A DNA stretch of 64,000 nucleotides, from contig NW_017264850.1 of assembly GCF_000149955.1 (NCBI RefSeq), positions 59,106 through 123,105 of the forward strand, in the 5' to 3' direction. The stretch comes from Fusarium oxysporum f. sp. lycopersici 4287 (lineage: Eukaryota; Ascomycota; Sordariomycetes; Hypocreales; Nectriaceae). Below are positions 28,032 to 39,993 of the stretch, piece by piece. A program made the translations under genes and the position numbers. Below the pieces are notes generated by a model, which was not told the origin of the DNA, made no database searches, and saw only the letters and a program-made list of their open reading frames with translations. Each line of letters begins with the position of its first letter. Position 1 is the first letter of the stretch.

Positions 28032-29933
28032 ATGAGCACAGCTACTGCATGTCTTGTAAGTGAAATGGGATATCGGTAACCATGCCGAGATGCCACTTGC
28101 CACTCTGACGATCATTAGGCCTGCAAGAGACAGCATCTCAAATGCGTCTGGGGTCCACAAATTGCTGGAGAAAGTACACAGACATGCCTTCGATGCGCTT
28201 CGATGGGCAAGGTTTGCGCCACAGCGCCTGTTTTTCGTTTCAAGCACTCAACTACGTATGCCCGCTCCCTGGCTGTTAGGTATCATTGCGATGATTAGAA
28301 GGCTGAGATCCACCGCAGGTCGTCCCCAAATCAAGTTTGGGTCCCTTGTTCAAGAAGATGTAAGTGATCCCTATCCACGCAGGCTTCAACTTACGAGCTT
28401 CCAAGTGCAATTCGTGGATGAGACGCCTGATGTTGAAGGTTATTATCTATCGGACTCGGAAAGCCTAAGCCAATGGCAGCATACCCATGGTAACACGCTT
28501 CATTCTCATAATGACCAACTTACGAATTTTGGGTCTGTTGCCTCTCCAACGCCTCACACGCCAGCAGTTGCGATGTGTGGAGGGGATGGAGCCATTGCAG
28601 TAAGCAAAGACGGTTCTCGCAATTATGGGCCAATTCCACGCAGTTCGACATTGGGACTGGCCAACGTAGAATCGGTACCCTACCCCTTGACGGAGAACCA
28701 TGAAGTAAGATTGATGCAATATTATTTGACCTACATGTGCACATGGGTACGCCTCCTATTCTCTATTCGAGTCAATGGGTAACTGATCTATCGCAGTTCG
28801 ATCTCTGCGATTCCAGCCGCCACTTTGCCAACATTGTCCCCCCTCGAGCAGCATCTTGCCCGACTCTCCTGAATGCTATCTTTGCCCTGTCCTCCAGACA
28901 TCTCAGCCTAAACGCGCAATATGACCCCTACGCCTCTGATCGGTACCATCAAGCATGTCTCAAGCACTTGACAACAATCTCAAACGACTCCTCTGCTCTC
29001 AACGATGACAATCTGCTAGCAGCGACTATCCTTCTTCGAACTCTCGAAGAACTCGACGTTCCCCTTATCGGCACCGATCACGAAGGTCACCTGTTAGGAA
29101 TACAGCTATTCATGAACACTTGTGACTCTACAACAACGCCTAGTAGCCTCCGCTTAGCCTCCTTCTGGATTGGCATGAGACAAGAGGTAACGATGAGCTT
29201 CGCGAGCCAAAGGCCTGTCAAGATCAGGCTCGACCATGGATTCATGGATCGGTCTCTCTCTGAAGCCGACGATGATACATGGGCAAATCGCATCATTGTC
29301 CATAGTGCAGATGTTATAAACTACTGTTTTGGAAATAACGGTCCAAACAGACACCACTACCAAGAACTAGTTGACTATGATCAAGCTTGGCTACGAGCTC
29401 GGCCAGTGTCATGGCTGCCTATTGCCTATAGTGCTTCGGACGAGAGCTTGGGCGAAGCCTTTCCACATATCATTTATTTAAACCACGCTGTTGGTATGTT
29501 GGAGGATTTACTTCGAGAAAATCTGCTAACAGGCAGCAGTCATCGGCCAAGTGCATAGCATATTTGCTCGTATTCTCCTCATGTGCCATGATGATCGGGT
29601 ACCACGAATTGGACCAGCTGCTCAGCTAGCTCGGAAGCAGATTGACGTAGGTTGAGATATACGTCTGATCATGACAATGTATTCTGACCGGTTCAGGACG
29701 ATATCCGAACCCAAGTCCGAGAGCTTTGCGGAATAGCTCTCTCGAACCCCTCCACAAGACCCGCCACGTTTACGGCCTGCATGGGGGTGACGGCATGTGG
29801 AGATCGATTTACCGAGAGACGGGACCAGGAAGCGTTATTGGATGTGTTGATGTTGACCCAGAATACCCATTCCTGGCCCACTGCTTCAGCACAGGACCAT
29901 TTGAAGAAAGCATGGGGCTGGGTGGATTTATGA
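28032..29933 (+). CDS. Zn2Cys6 transcription factor with Fungal_trans_2-like domain, 549 aa
   Basis: Exons 28032-28055, 28119-28255, 28299-28746, 28797-29493, 29540-29646, 29697-29933; introns 43-63 bp; 550 codons with stop. The first exon codes for only eight residues (MSTATACL) and splicing builds the cluster CLAC-KRQHLKC ... CLRC-ASMGKVC (Cys 7, 10, 17, 31, 34, 41). The third intron's acceptor could also be 3 bp later with the same frame. The C-terminal 400 residues show FDLCDSSRHFANIVPPRAASCPTLLNAIFALSSRH, quoted here in shape only: the typical start of the second fungal regulatory domain, followed by LAATILLRTLEELD. It is a nuclear regulator, divergent from a sugar transporter and upstream of an oxidoreductase, which makes it the likely local regulator. 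Confidence 0.85.
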
Positions 29934-30450
29934 TCCATTCAACCTTGGAAAAATACTGGTATTATAGCTTCAGTCAATTTTATCCGGTAGAATAGTCTTT
30001 AACACAATGGTTGAAGGCTTGGCAAATCAAAAGACTTAGACATCTGTTAATTTTAATACTCCATAATGGGAACGCAATCGATCCTCAAGATCTGTCATGT
30101 ACGATGTACGCTGTAGTATAACGGGTCTGAAACTGTGGAGCTTTGTTCGGAATGTTTAGCCGCAGTCTTTGTGTCGGGGCAAATTACCCCGAACCAGCAT
30201 GGAACTCAAGGCCAAAGCCTCCGAATGCTCTACTCCACCATCTTCTTTCGCGTCGAGCCAGTCCTTTTCCCTAGCATAAAAGTCCAAGACGAGATAATAC
30301 AGCTTTTTCCATCAACATGGAGACACTAAATCGACTGCCAGGGTTTGTATAATAAATAAGAAAGCCAGGTCCCCAGCATCCTACTTCTTACCCTTCATTC
30401 ACCTCTTTCACTTTCTTCACTGCTTCTCCAACCTCACCAGTCTTGATACA
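29934..30450. promoter_or_regulatory. Promoter region of the Gfo/Idh/MocA gene
   Basis: 517 bp between two plus-strand genes. A C/T-rich tract (about 30385-30440) directly precedes the ATG, as in many strongly expressed fungal genes. Nothing else is seen. Confidence 0.35.
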
Positions 30451-31567
30451 ATGGCACCTCGCAAGCTCCAAGTTGGAGTCGCTGGTCTCGGACGAATGGG
30501 CAAGCGACATGCCCTTAATTTCCATCAGAATGTCCCTCGAGCTGTTCTTGTCGCTGTCACCAGCCCTGATGCTGCCGAGAGGGAATGGGGCTGCCGAGAA
30601 CCTCGCTCCTGATGGGGTAGCTATCTACGAGAACTACTCTGACATGATAGCTCACGTCGGTTTGGATGCTGTTTGTGTCGCCTCTGCCACTGCGGTGCAT
30701 GCTGAACAGACCAATGCGGCTATTGCGGCGGGCAAGCACGTCTTGTGCGAGAAGCCCCTTTGGCACAACCCGTCGAGATTGTGAGTGCTTCTATGTGACA
30801 TGCTTCGCATTGTGCTAATAGTTCAGTCTCAATCTGTTGTTGACGCCGCTCCGACCCCTCCCGATCTCAAAGTAATGTGTGGTTTTTCCCGCCGTTTCGA
30901 TGCTTCATACCGCGACGCGTACGAGAAAACAAAGTCAGGCTTGATTGGCCGCCCATCTGTTCTTAGAAGCCAGACTTGCGATGTGCTAGATCCTTCAGGC
31001 TTTTTTGTCGCATATGCTCAGTTCTCTGGTGGCATATTCGTTGATTGCAGTATTCATGATATTGACCTGGCCCTATGGTTCTTCGGTCAAGAGTCCAAAG
31101 TTCGATCAGTCCACGCTGTTGGAATTACTGCTGTGGAACCGGATCTTCGACAGTATGATGATAGGGATAACGCCGTTGGTATTGTCGAATTCTACGATGG
31201 TCGCATTGCGTATCTGTATGCCTCACGCATGATGGCTGCTGGTCAAGAGGATACGACAGAGATCATCGGAACAAAGGGCAAGTTGTCTGTGAACTTGATT
31301 CCGGTTGAGAACCACGTTCGAATCTACGGACAAGAAGGCATCAGGCATGAGCTTCCTCAAAACTATTGGGGACGATTCCAAGCAGCATTCACAAGAGAGG
31401 CTATCGAGTTTACCGAATGCGTGCTAGATGACAAGTCTGTGCCTGTTGAACTAGAATCAGCAGTAACAGCAGTACGTATTGGCGCGGCTTTGCAGCGTTC
31501 TATGATCATGGGGAATAAAATTCATTTTGACGAGGGTGGTAACGAGGTCAATAGAGCTCAATTATAA
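30451..31567 (+). CDS. Gfo/Idh/MocA oxidoreductase (inositol 2-dehydrogenase-like), frame broken as written
   Basis: Exon 1 starts at ATG 30451 (MAPRKLQVGVAGLGRMGKRHA: Rossmann GxGxxG). The frame fails at the GGGG near 30585-30588; removing one base lets it continue as AAENLAPDGVAIYENY to GKHVLCEKPL. Near 30762-30775 two further single-base excesses (in TTT and CCC) are needed to reach the VEI end of the exon at the GTGAGT donor (30781). Exon 2 from about 30829 to 31567 is intact: VMCGFSRRFDASYRDAY, FVDCSIHDIDLALWF (catalytic-region H-DxxxW), EIIGTKGKL. The family oxidises sugars, polyols or inositols with NAD(P). All three breaks are extra bases in homopolymers, so base-calling error is as likely as decay. 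It sits next to sugar transporters and a regulator. Confidence 0.8.
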
Positions 31568-31663
31568 TACAGTGGCTTTAGAGCAACCTCGCCAAGCCAG
31601 TGTTGTAAATAGAATATCCTAGTTACAGGGGAACAATGTCTAATATTGCTATTGCTGTTTCTA

Positions 31664-33257
31664 CTACAGCTTTGATACATACTTACCACGAGTAACTTCA
31701 AACCTAGGATCACCCATGACAAACTGGCAAGTAGCCATCTGACTCATAAGCCGGTCGCTTCTCAACCGTTCCATCACAACAGCTTCTCCTGCAAACATAA
31801 CCTCCACATCACCATTATTCCAGCGAGGCAAGAGTGTAATCTCCCCATGGGGCGGAATCCTCCCAAGATAAGGCTCTCTAAAGGCCTCACAAGTACCGAG
31901 CTCGGGACCCCAACTCGACAGCATAGCTGCACTTGCTCGTGTATGATCCGTGACAAGTGCATCGATGGGTCCTTTGGGTATCAGACCTGGATTGACAGGA
32001 TGTGAATGGGCTATCTCGAGCATGTCCCGAAACGTCTCCCCACTCCAAGTGCTATTGCTGTTGCGAATTGCCATTGCTGCTTGGGCCAGAGTCTTGGGGT
32101 CAGGCGAGATAAAGTCGCTGGTGTTCACAGACACGGGGAACAAATCCACACAGGCTGGCATGTAGTTGTTGGGTAAAGGGGGCGTTAACCGACGACGGAT
32201 GTTTCCAGCAAAGACTATCTTGCTAGTCTCAGGTAGAGGATCAGGACCTGATAAACCAGGAGCATATTTGGCTGCGAAGAATCGGTTCCACGCGAAAGCA
32301 GTCAAGCAGTCCGTAGACGACACTTTTGAGCCGCCAGGCAAGACCTCTTGGATCATGTGCTGAAGCTGCTTTATTGAGGGCTGCGAAAAGGTCCAGACAG
32401 AACAAGACAGTGTGCGGAGTTCATCTTCAGTAAACCTCACGAGATCGTCATTGGTCAGACGTGCCTTTGTGAAGAGGTTTGACACTTTCTCCGCGACATC
32501 TTCCGGGCGTCGAGGGTCGAGCATGTCGAGGTGGGGAAGCTTCGCCGCACGAGCTGCCAGCTTGTCAAGGTCCTCCTCGATACCCACCGCAGGTGCCAAG
32601 AGGGAGCGATCCATCAAGTCCGACGATATCTGCTGGGGGAGTGGAGGTACAGGTTGACCGTTAAGTCTGGCAGTCGCTATCGCACTCGTGTTCTGTGACC
32701 AAGACCTGAGGAAGTCCATAAACTGTACGAGGTCACCAATCACATGCGTGATGGACATGGTCAAGACTATACCGCCTTTAACGACATTAAACTGAGGTGC
32801 AATTATAGGATCGCCGTCTTGAACGTAGGGGAAGTCTTGTGGTCGGAGCTTGCTAAGGCCATCTTCTTCGCCATCCCCGAAAGGCCACCCGTTATCCTTG
32901 ACGCTCTTGGTAAGAAGGAACATCTGAATCGTGACAATGGTCTCGATACCAGAAGTTTGTGCCGGCATGCGGTGCTTCTCGAGTCTCAATGGCGCATCGT
33001 CCAGTTTCGTCCTTTCTGATAATGCCAGAGAGGTGCGGATGCTCGTATATACATCGGGAGAGGCCTTTCTTGCAGTCCTCGTAGAGCTGTCGGGCGTCGG
33101 CTCCTGGTTTTAGAGGAAAGAAATGTGTAGGCGAAGGATACACTGAAGCAGTGAGATTATCGAGAGCTGAGCACTTCACGGTGGATGGCTGTATGGGTCC
33201 CGCTGGTTCGACCCATGAGTCGGACATGGTTGGTTCGTCGTTTCTGTTTCCAGCCAT
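31664..33257 (-). CDS. BAHD acyltransferase (trichothecene 3-O-acetyltransferase-like), one frameshift
   Basis: ATG 33257 (an alternative is 33227). The frame runs to SYQE near 32905, then one base must be skipped (near 32902-32904, GAGCGTC) to continue as KDNGWPFGDGEEDGLSKL to the stop at 31664; with that the gene has 531 codons. The active-site HxxxD is HVIGD in SITHVIGDLVQFMDF; the structural DFGWG motif is replaced by SSWGPELGT. N-terminal DNLTASVYPSPTHFFPL and IRRRLTPPLPNNY are typical of the fungal Tri101/Tri3-like branch. It transfers an acyl group from acyl-CoA to a hydroxyl or amine. No introns seen. A related acyltransferase lies head-to-head 767 bp away. The acceptor molecule is unknown. 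Confidence 0.85.
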
Positions 33258-34024
33258 AATTGAGTAGGATGGCTTCTCCTCTCGTAAAGCGATAAGAGGC
33301 GGCCATCACATACTGGCTCTCATTTTGTACGCTGTCAGGCAAACACGTGAAAGAAATTGCGCTTCTCCCTTCAATGCTGCTATGATATCAACTTCACTTT
33401 GACCTCCGTTTCAGCTTTATTATAACTACACCCTTTTTATTTTCGCAATCTAAACTCAACACAGTAAGACCGCGAAAATGCTGAACATACGATAAATGGT
33501 AGATCATCTACCCTTTAGTGTATTTTGTGTTACAGTTGCAAGCTTCGGAATGAATTTAAACCCTGCACAGCTGTGGCTCGGACCGCTCTTTTGTCACATT
33601 CCAATGTCGAATCATGTCTAAGCGATATCGCCTATCAGGTTAAACAGATGTAACATGCGCTTGGACCAAAGGTCCCGATCATACATCTCCCTTCGTATAA
33701 GGATCTGCAGTCAGGGAGGATACTACGCATAAGCTTTATCGGAATGTGTCAGATAAAGACTCAAGTGCCTGTGCAGCATATCGTCCCAATCATGTGTTGG
33801 TCAAAGCGTAAATACGAAATCACTCGGATTCTCGCGAGTCTGGGTATCTAGACTGGAGGAATGTATATACTTACAATCTCGGCATCTGGAGAGTCTAATG
33901 CATCAGATTCTCATATTGCTTTATCTATTATCTGCCTGGGATATCTTTGAGACTTTTCTAAATTAATTGATCTTGCGCATCCGCACTTTTCAAGCTTGGA
34001 CATTACCAAAGCAGCATCTTCGAT
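33258..34024. promoter_or_regulatory. Divergent promoter between the two BAHD genes
   Basis: 767 bp. TTTATTATAACTACACCC near 33415 and TTTCTAAATTAATTG near 33955 are AT-rich core-promoter-like. No coding sequence or strong palindrome seen. Confidence 0.35.
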
Positions 34025-35704
34025 ATGTCCAGTGCCATACCATTTATTCCATCCCCCTGCTTCACTTCTACTACCATTCAACCACAGCTAAACACGCATG
34101 GAAAGATAGTCAAACTGTCAGCAATCGACCAGATCGCTCCAAGAGACTACATTTCATCATGCCTGTTTTTTCCTGTGTCACAGAATTCGGATAAGAGACA
34201 TATCTTTCATCTATTCGAGCGGGCTCTAGTCAACACGATCAGTGACATCCCGGAACTTGCATGTTCTGTGCGACGGCCCATCGCAAACGACCGGGAAGAG
34301 GTTGAGCTTCTATTCGATAGGAAGCAGGGNNNNNNNNNNNNNNNNNNNNNNNNNNNNNNNNNNNNNNNNNNNNNNNNNNNNNNNNNNNNNNNNNNNNNNN
34401 NNNNNNNNNNNNNNNNNNNNNNNNNNNNNNNNNNNNNNNNNNNNNNNNNNNNNNNNNNNNNNNNNNNNNNNNNNNNNNNNNNNNNNNNNNNNNNNNNNNN
34501 NNNNNNNNNNNNNNNNNNNNNNNNNNNNNNNNNNNNNNNNNNNNNNNNNNNNNNNNNNNNNNNNNNNNNNNNNNNNGCGTTGGTACTTCAGTGTAACTTC
34601 ATACCTGGGGGCCTCATACTCGGAACCTGTCTCCATGTAAGTTTCCATTTTATACGCTATTTGATTCTTGCTCTTAGTTACACGACCGCCAGAGATGCCA
34701 CTTGTACAACAGAAGCATTGAGGTATGATCATTTGCCAAGACAGATACTAATTGATATGCAGCATGTGGCGGGTGATGGCGTCTGCAACTTTATCTTGCA
34801 CAAGACAATAGGCACGCACTTGGCTGCCATTACCAAAGGGCTCGGCCTCCGAACTTTTCCAATCACGCCTCTTGATCGAAGCTCAGTTGTTGAGGGTGAA
34901 CAAGGCGTAGTTCTGGAGGACTTTCCCGACTGGAAGCTCACAGAGACCTCTTCTACCTTTTTGAACCCGACAGATTACGAAGCTGCTGAGGTTCGGTCTG
35001 TGGAGCATGGGATATTCTCCATCTCTGCCGAGAAGCTCTCCTTCCTCAAGAATCATGTCCTGAAAGGCGCCACAAATACGAAGTTGAGCACGACTGAGGC
35101 GGTGTGCGCCTTTCTCTGGCGCCACGTTGTCCTGGCCAGGCAGATAGACCATCATAAATACCCTGAGGCTAAGCTATCGATCACCGTTGACGCGAGAGAG
35201 CGAATGGAAAACCCGCCACTTCCGTCTAATTATTGGGGAAACTTTGCAGAGCCGAATGCGGTCGCCAGAGCATCTGTTGCTCGCCTACAAAATGAAGAAG
35301 ATGGAGGCAAGGTCTATGTGGAGCTGGCGACTAGTGTCAAACGAGCCATTGCTGCTGTCAACAACAAAGCAGTAAGGCGTCTCGTTGGAATTCTCAATCA
35401 GATGCCAAAGAGTACCTCCTTGACTTGGAATGTTGACCGATACCCTGGTCCAGACATGCTCATAGTCTGTCTTCAAGCGCATAGATATAACGACATTTAT
35501 TTCGGGCGTGATCTTGGATACCCATCTGCATTTCGGGTCACTGTTGGAGACACTGAGGGGAAACCTGACGGCCGTTGCATCATCCTACCACCACGTCATG
35601 CGGAAGGCCATGGTCTGGAGCTGATTTTGCAATATGATAGTTGCACTTTGGAGAGGCTTGAGAGTAATCCAGAGTTCAGCAAGTTCTTTGTACGTCGTAA
35701 CTAG
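34025..35704 (+). CDS. BAHD acyltransferase (trichothecene 3-O-acetyltransferase-like), with sequence gap
   Basis: Exons 34025-34636 and 34763-35704; the 126-bp intron (GTAAGT...TGCAG) has no stop and is a multiple of three, so it looks coding, but it would split the active-site region GLILGTCLH|HVAGDGVCNF. HVAGD is the catalytic HxxxD. The N-terminus MSSAIPFIPSPCFTS... and AIDQIAPRDYISSCLFFPV are typical of this fungal subgroup; the end is FGRDLGYPSAFRV and ILPPRHAEG, where DLGYP replaces DFGWG. 247 undetermined bases (34330-34576) lie in exon 1; frames on both sides agree, so the gap length is probably right. Reaction: acyl transfer from CoA. It is head-to-head with the other acyltransferase. 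Confidence 0.85.
   Translation: MSSAIPFIPSPCFTSTTIQPQLNTHGKIVKLSAIDQIAPRDYISSCLFFPVSQNSDKRHIFHLFERALVNTISDIPELACSVRRPIANDREEVELLFDRKQXXXXXXXXXXXXXXXXXXXXXXXXXXXXXXXXXXXXXXXXXXXXXXXXXXXXXXXXXXXXXXXXXXXXXXXXXXXXXXXXXXXALVLQCNFIPGGLILGTCLHVSFHFIRYLILALSYTTARDATCTTEALRYDHLPRQILIDMQHVAGDGVCNFILHKTIGTHLAAITKGLGLRTFPITPLDRSSVVEGEQGVVLEDFPDWKLTETSSTFLNPTDYEAAEVRSVEHGIFSISAEKLSFLKNHVLKGATNTKLSTTEAVCAFLWRHVVLARQIDHHKYPEAKLSITVDARERMENPPLPSNYWGNFAEPNAVARASVARLQNEEDGGKVYVELATSVKRAIAAVNNKAVRRLVGILNQMPKSTSLTWNVDRYPGPDMLIVCLQAHRYNDIYFGRDLGYPSAFRVTVGDTEGKPDGRCIILPPRHAEGHGLELILQYDSCTLERLESNPEFSKFFVRRN
34330..34576. other. Run of 247 undetermined bases
   Basis: Ns within exon 1 of the second BAHD gene, replacing about 82 residues between LLFDRKQ and ALVLQCNFIPGG. 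Confidence 0.99.
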
Positions 35705-36255
35705 TTTGATATAATAATTAAAGTATTACTATTTACCTAGCCTTTCCCTCCACTGCTATTAACCTCTTTTAGTGAAAATAGTATAGATAATAAGGATATA
35801 TAGCCTGACGAACAAAGCCACTTGGAGATTGTAGAGAGGACGTCAATATCAATTTGGGTTAGGATGGCAATGATGACGTATAATTATGCCAAGTTAAGGA
35901 GAACGAGGGATAAAGAGAGTCAATAATAAAAAGAAATAAAAAAAAGACGTCTAAAGGGGTACTAGGTAAAATAGGCGACGGTTCTTGTAGGGGCGCATAA
36001 GGCTGGGAGGGTTGTGCACAGTTTGGTTTTCTGCCTCTTGAACGTTCGACCATGTCGGTGCATAATGTTAAGTATCCCTGCTTGCACGTGACACCCCAGG
36101 ACCTATTCAAGGGGTTTTGGAGCCTTACGCGCGCTCAGGAGGTAATGACACGGACAAACTTGATCGGTTAAAAAAACAAAAAAGTGTTTAAAACGCATCG
36201 TTCAACACAGTAGGTATATACTTCCTGAATGGCATTCAACTGCCAAATTGTGTTG
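35705..36255. other. Intergenic stretch, convergent
   Basis: 551 bp between converging genes. It contains A-rich tracts (35925-35945, 36170-36185). No gene or structured repeat recognised. Confidence 0.3.
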
Positions 36256-37447
36256 TCATCCACTGAGTCCAAGGAGCCATTTCAACCCCTGCACGCAGTC
36301 TTCTTGCGCCTTCTTGGAAACATCCAGATGGTGGCCATATATCCAGAAAATATGCGGAAGGTCCTTTTTCTTTTTGTCAGAAACTTCTACGAGCTGAGAA
36401 CCGTCCGCTCACCTTGTAAAGTGACTCGTGTACGTCCACTCCAACCTCTTGTAAGCCGCGCGAGTAGCACACCGCGTCATCACGCAGAATATCTACATCA
36501 CATATCTGGATATATGTCCTTGGTAAACCATTGAAATCGCCCCATAGCGGGTAGGCGTCAGGGCAGCTTCTGTCCTCGGGCGGTACTCCAAGTACATCTG
36601 GACGAGGTCAGGGTTAACGCCTACAGAGAAATGCAACGGACAAATACAGAAGAAGAAGAAAACGCACCATGGCTTTGCTCCATATCAGGCCTATCAAGGC
36701 CGGGTGTCTCGAAGTCTACAGACCACGAATGATGCATGTCTCTGAACCGGGGAGGTATGAATGCTGCATTTGTTCCACGAACAGTCACTGGGGCCCTGAG
36801 CAAGACTCCGCTCAACGTTATCTTTGCAGGGATGGCTGCATTTTCCACCACTTTGAACCAGTCCCGGGCTCGTTGCGAGACGATTGCTGCAAGCTGCCCG
36901 CCTGAGGAAGTCCCGCTGATGACTAAATTCACTGGCTCGGTATGCCTAGGCACTAGGCTGGGAAGTGCAGTGACAATATACTGGAACGCATCCCACCCAT
37001 CGTTGATCGGGATAGGGTACGGATATGCTGGGCAGAGTCGATATTCGACGCTGATTACCGTGATGGGACCACCCAGGGCCATGTACCGGCATGAGACTGC
37101 AGACCGTTCCATCTTTAGCTATTTTTGCACTTGACAATCTGCCAACCTGCATTTTTGTAGCTTGGTCACGTACCGTCTTCTGTCTCAAGAGAGCCGTGCC
37201 TAAAGGCGCCGGAGTGAAAGAAAATGACGACGCCGCGTGCAGGTTGAGTCTCCTTTGCCGTATAGATTCGAACAGGTATCTGGTGATCATCACGACATGG
37301 AATAGTGGTGTCGGTCGTAAGTACCTGAGTGGCAAGTTTATGGCCATCTACGGAAGAAAGAAAATCTCCATTGCGTTGGTCGTCGTCATGGATGATGTTC
37401 GGGTTCTGTGTAACAAATGCGGTCCACTCAGGATGAAGAGGATGCAT
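36256..37447 (-). CDS. Alpha/beta hydrolase (HSL/esterase-lipase type), one frameshift
   Basis: Exons 37447-37174, 37096-36668, 36620-36413, 36363-36256; introns 47-77 bp. The exons total 1019 bases, one short of a frame; the shift lies at 36580-36586, where MYLEY must change frame to PPEDRSCPDAYPLWGDF. With one base added the protein has 339 residues. Motifs: VVIFFHSGAF (oxyanion region, HSGA instead of HGGG), VISGTSSGGQLAA (nucleophile elbow GxSxG), YIQICDVDILRDD (acid) and KDLPHIFW (catalytic His). It should hydrolyse a small carboxylic ester. The neighbours are two acyltransferases, so it could remove acyl groups that they add; that is inference. Being next to AT-rich transposon remnants makes real decay possible. 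Confidence 0.83.
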
Positions 37448-38173
37448 CTTGGTAGTCTTTGCTTGGGTTGCACTAATGTTTGTGATTACAGGAAGCAGTC
37501 GAACAGATGAGATATTTATTTGCAGGAATATGCTCGGCAGTCTGTAGGCAGCACCGTATCGTATTCCTCGTGTTAATGGACCCCGGCGACTACGTCACGT
37601 GTACCCAACATATTTATCTAACCCTAGACAATCTGACATGGGACAATGAGTACTAAGGCTTTACAATTAGCACTAATCCTATAATGACCTTACCAATTAC
37701 AATAACAAGTCCAAGGATATAAATTGTATTTATTTGCATTTATATAAACTTCTTAGAATTAGGGTTAGAGTAGGGATAGGATTAAAAGGACCAAGCTCTG
37801 TCATAGGCTTGAGCGCCGTGGCCTGACGAATTAGTTCTAAAAAGAATTAACAATAATTCCTAGCTAAATATTATATTTGTTACAATAGATACTAATAAGT
37901 TAGAGCCAAAACTTAACGCATTGCTATTGAAGTGTTATCTTACTTAAGTATATATCTAAGATAGTAATTAGAAATATAAGTTAACCTTCTATTAAAATTA
38001 AGTCTATCCTAATGCTATTAAATTATTTAAAACTTAAGTCTATATCCTGTAGAACAGGGTAAATTATATTAATTATATAATAATTAATTTTAAACTATAG
38101 AACTAGAATGCATCCTGTGCTTTATCTTAAATAACTTAGCTATATTAGGAAAATATTAACTCATAGTAATATA
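37448..38173. other. AT-rich gene-free stretch
   Basis: 726 bp. The first 170 bp are promoter-like; from about 37620 the sequence becomes strongly AT-rich with many TA-rich words and short stops in all frames, as in DNA altered by repeat-induced point mutation. No element end recognised. Confidence 0.35.
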
Positions 38174-38215
38174 ACATATATAATAAGCATGCCAATTAGA
38201 TAAGCATGCCGATTA
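38174..38215 (+). repeat. Left terminal inverted repeat with 17-bp tandem unit
   Basis: 8 bp, then AATAAGCATGCCAATTA and GATAAGCATGCCGATTA in tandem. The complement of 39994-40035 matches about nine bases in ten over the tandem part. Confidence 0.8.
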
Positions 38216-39993
38216 AAAATCCCTTAACCTTATATCTAACTATCTAATTAATTAATTCTTAACTAAATAATATATCTTAATCTAATAAAGAGGCTTAAAT
38301 CCTTCTTGCACTTTAGGCCTATTAGGCAGACCTAAAATTAAGTCTGCAATAAGCTGCAAAGGTCTATAATATAAACTTCTTAACCCTCTATGCCTAATAT
38401 AACGGTATCTCTGCATATTGCAATTAGGTTTTAAAGTCACAGAAACTAAGTAATCTAGAGGAATAGGTTATAGTCTAGTATATCCTTAACCTAGATTAAT
38501 AAGGATTTCCTTCCTGGTATTATAATATTAAAGAAATAGTAAATTAACTACTTACTAATTGCAATATATTACTAGTTAGTAAGCGCTAGGCTATTAATTT
38601 TATTAAGTAGTAACTAGAGCTTAAGATATATTTTTAGAGGAAATATAACTATTAGAGGGCTAAATATAAAGATCTAATTGCTATTTATAATTAGTTTAGG
38701 CTTATATAGAATATAATTACAAAGTATAGCATCTAATTAGATAATATCTAAAACTTTAATAAGACTAGCTTTATAATAGGTATAATATTAAGCGCTATAG
38801 TTATTACTAGCTTAGAAAGGCATAGATAGCTAAAATCAGTCTAGCCTAGAAACTAGGAATAGGTTATAGCAATTTAAGTAATTAATATAAAAGGTTAGGT
38901 AATTAATCTATTTATTATAGTTACAGGCTAATATTACCTTACTAATTAGTACCGAGAAAGTAACCTCCTGGCCACTTAGGCTATTACTATAACCTAAAAT
39001 AGTTAGATAGATAATAAGATAGGTCTTAAGTGGCTAAAGTACTTTAATTAATATATAATTAACCGATTAGTTAGTGCCTATTATCTTCTAAGTCTTAATA
39101 GTTATAAAAGTTACTATTTAGCTAACTTCTAGATATATTATAAAGAGAATAATATTATTATACTTTATATACTACCTTATTTTTCTTACCTACTTTAGCC
39201 CCTTAATATTAGGTGTTTTAGGCTGCTAAAAAAGGCATATAATTAAGAAATAGAGTATCTAATTAGAAGGTCTATAACCTATATTTCTAAGACTAAGTTC
39301 TTCCTAGCCTTTTATACTGCCTTTTAATTAACTATAACTAAGGCAAATATTAAAGGGGGCTTTAGAGGAGCTAGTCTTATTCCTTTTAACCTAGAAGTTA
39401 TAATCTTAAAGCTTAATATATAGCTATAAACTCTAATGCCTATTAAGGAGGAGGCCTAATAAGCTTAAGCTTAGACTTTAAAGACCCTAAGAATAGTTCT
39501 TAAGGCTAGATCTTAGTCTAAATACCTTTAGAGATAAATTAGAAGATATTATAGTAGCTCCCTAGAGTTAATTCTTAAAGCTTTTTAATCTCTTACTAAG
39601 GCAATAAAGAGAAATATATATAAGACTGCCTTATTAAGAGCTAAGAACTAAGAGCTTTAATAGGTAAATAAAATACTTAGCCGGCAGCATAAGGCAAAAA
39701 GAACCTGCCTATAGAATAGAGGGAGTATAACTATATAAGAAGGTTAGGATCTAATTAATTAGATAGATATAGATATATAGGTAATAGCTGAATTATTAAG
39801 AAGTAGTAGTCAAGGGAAGTTTAATATAACTAAGGGTTTGGGCATTATAGGACTTGCAGTAAGACTAGGCATAATGCAAGAACCTGTCAAGAGGGTATTA
39901 AGGCCTCTGGAGATAAGTATAGTAGTTAATTTTAATTAATTAGATAGTCTGCTATATTTTTATTGCAATTTATCTTAGGAGAGTTAAGATTTT

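Noticed and set aside
34310..34732. Open frames on either strand through the N run
   Set aside because: Most of their length is undetermined bases; only the plus-strand BAHD frame has conserved motifs on both sides.
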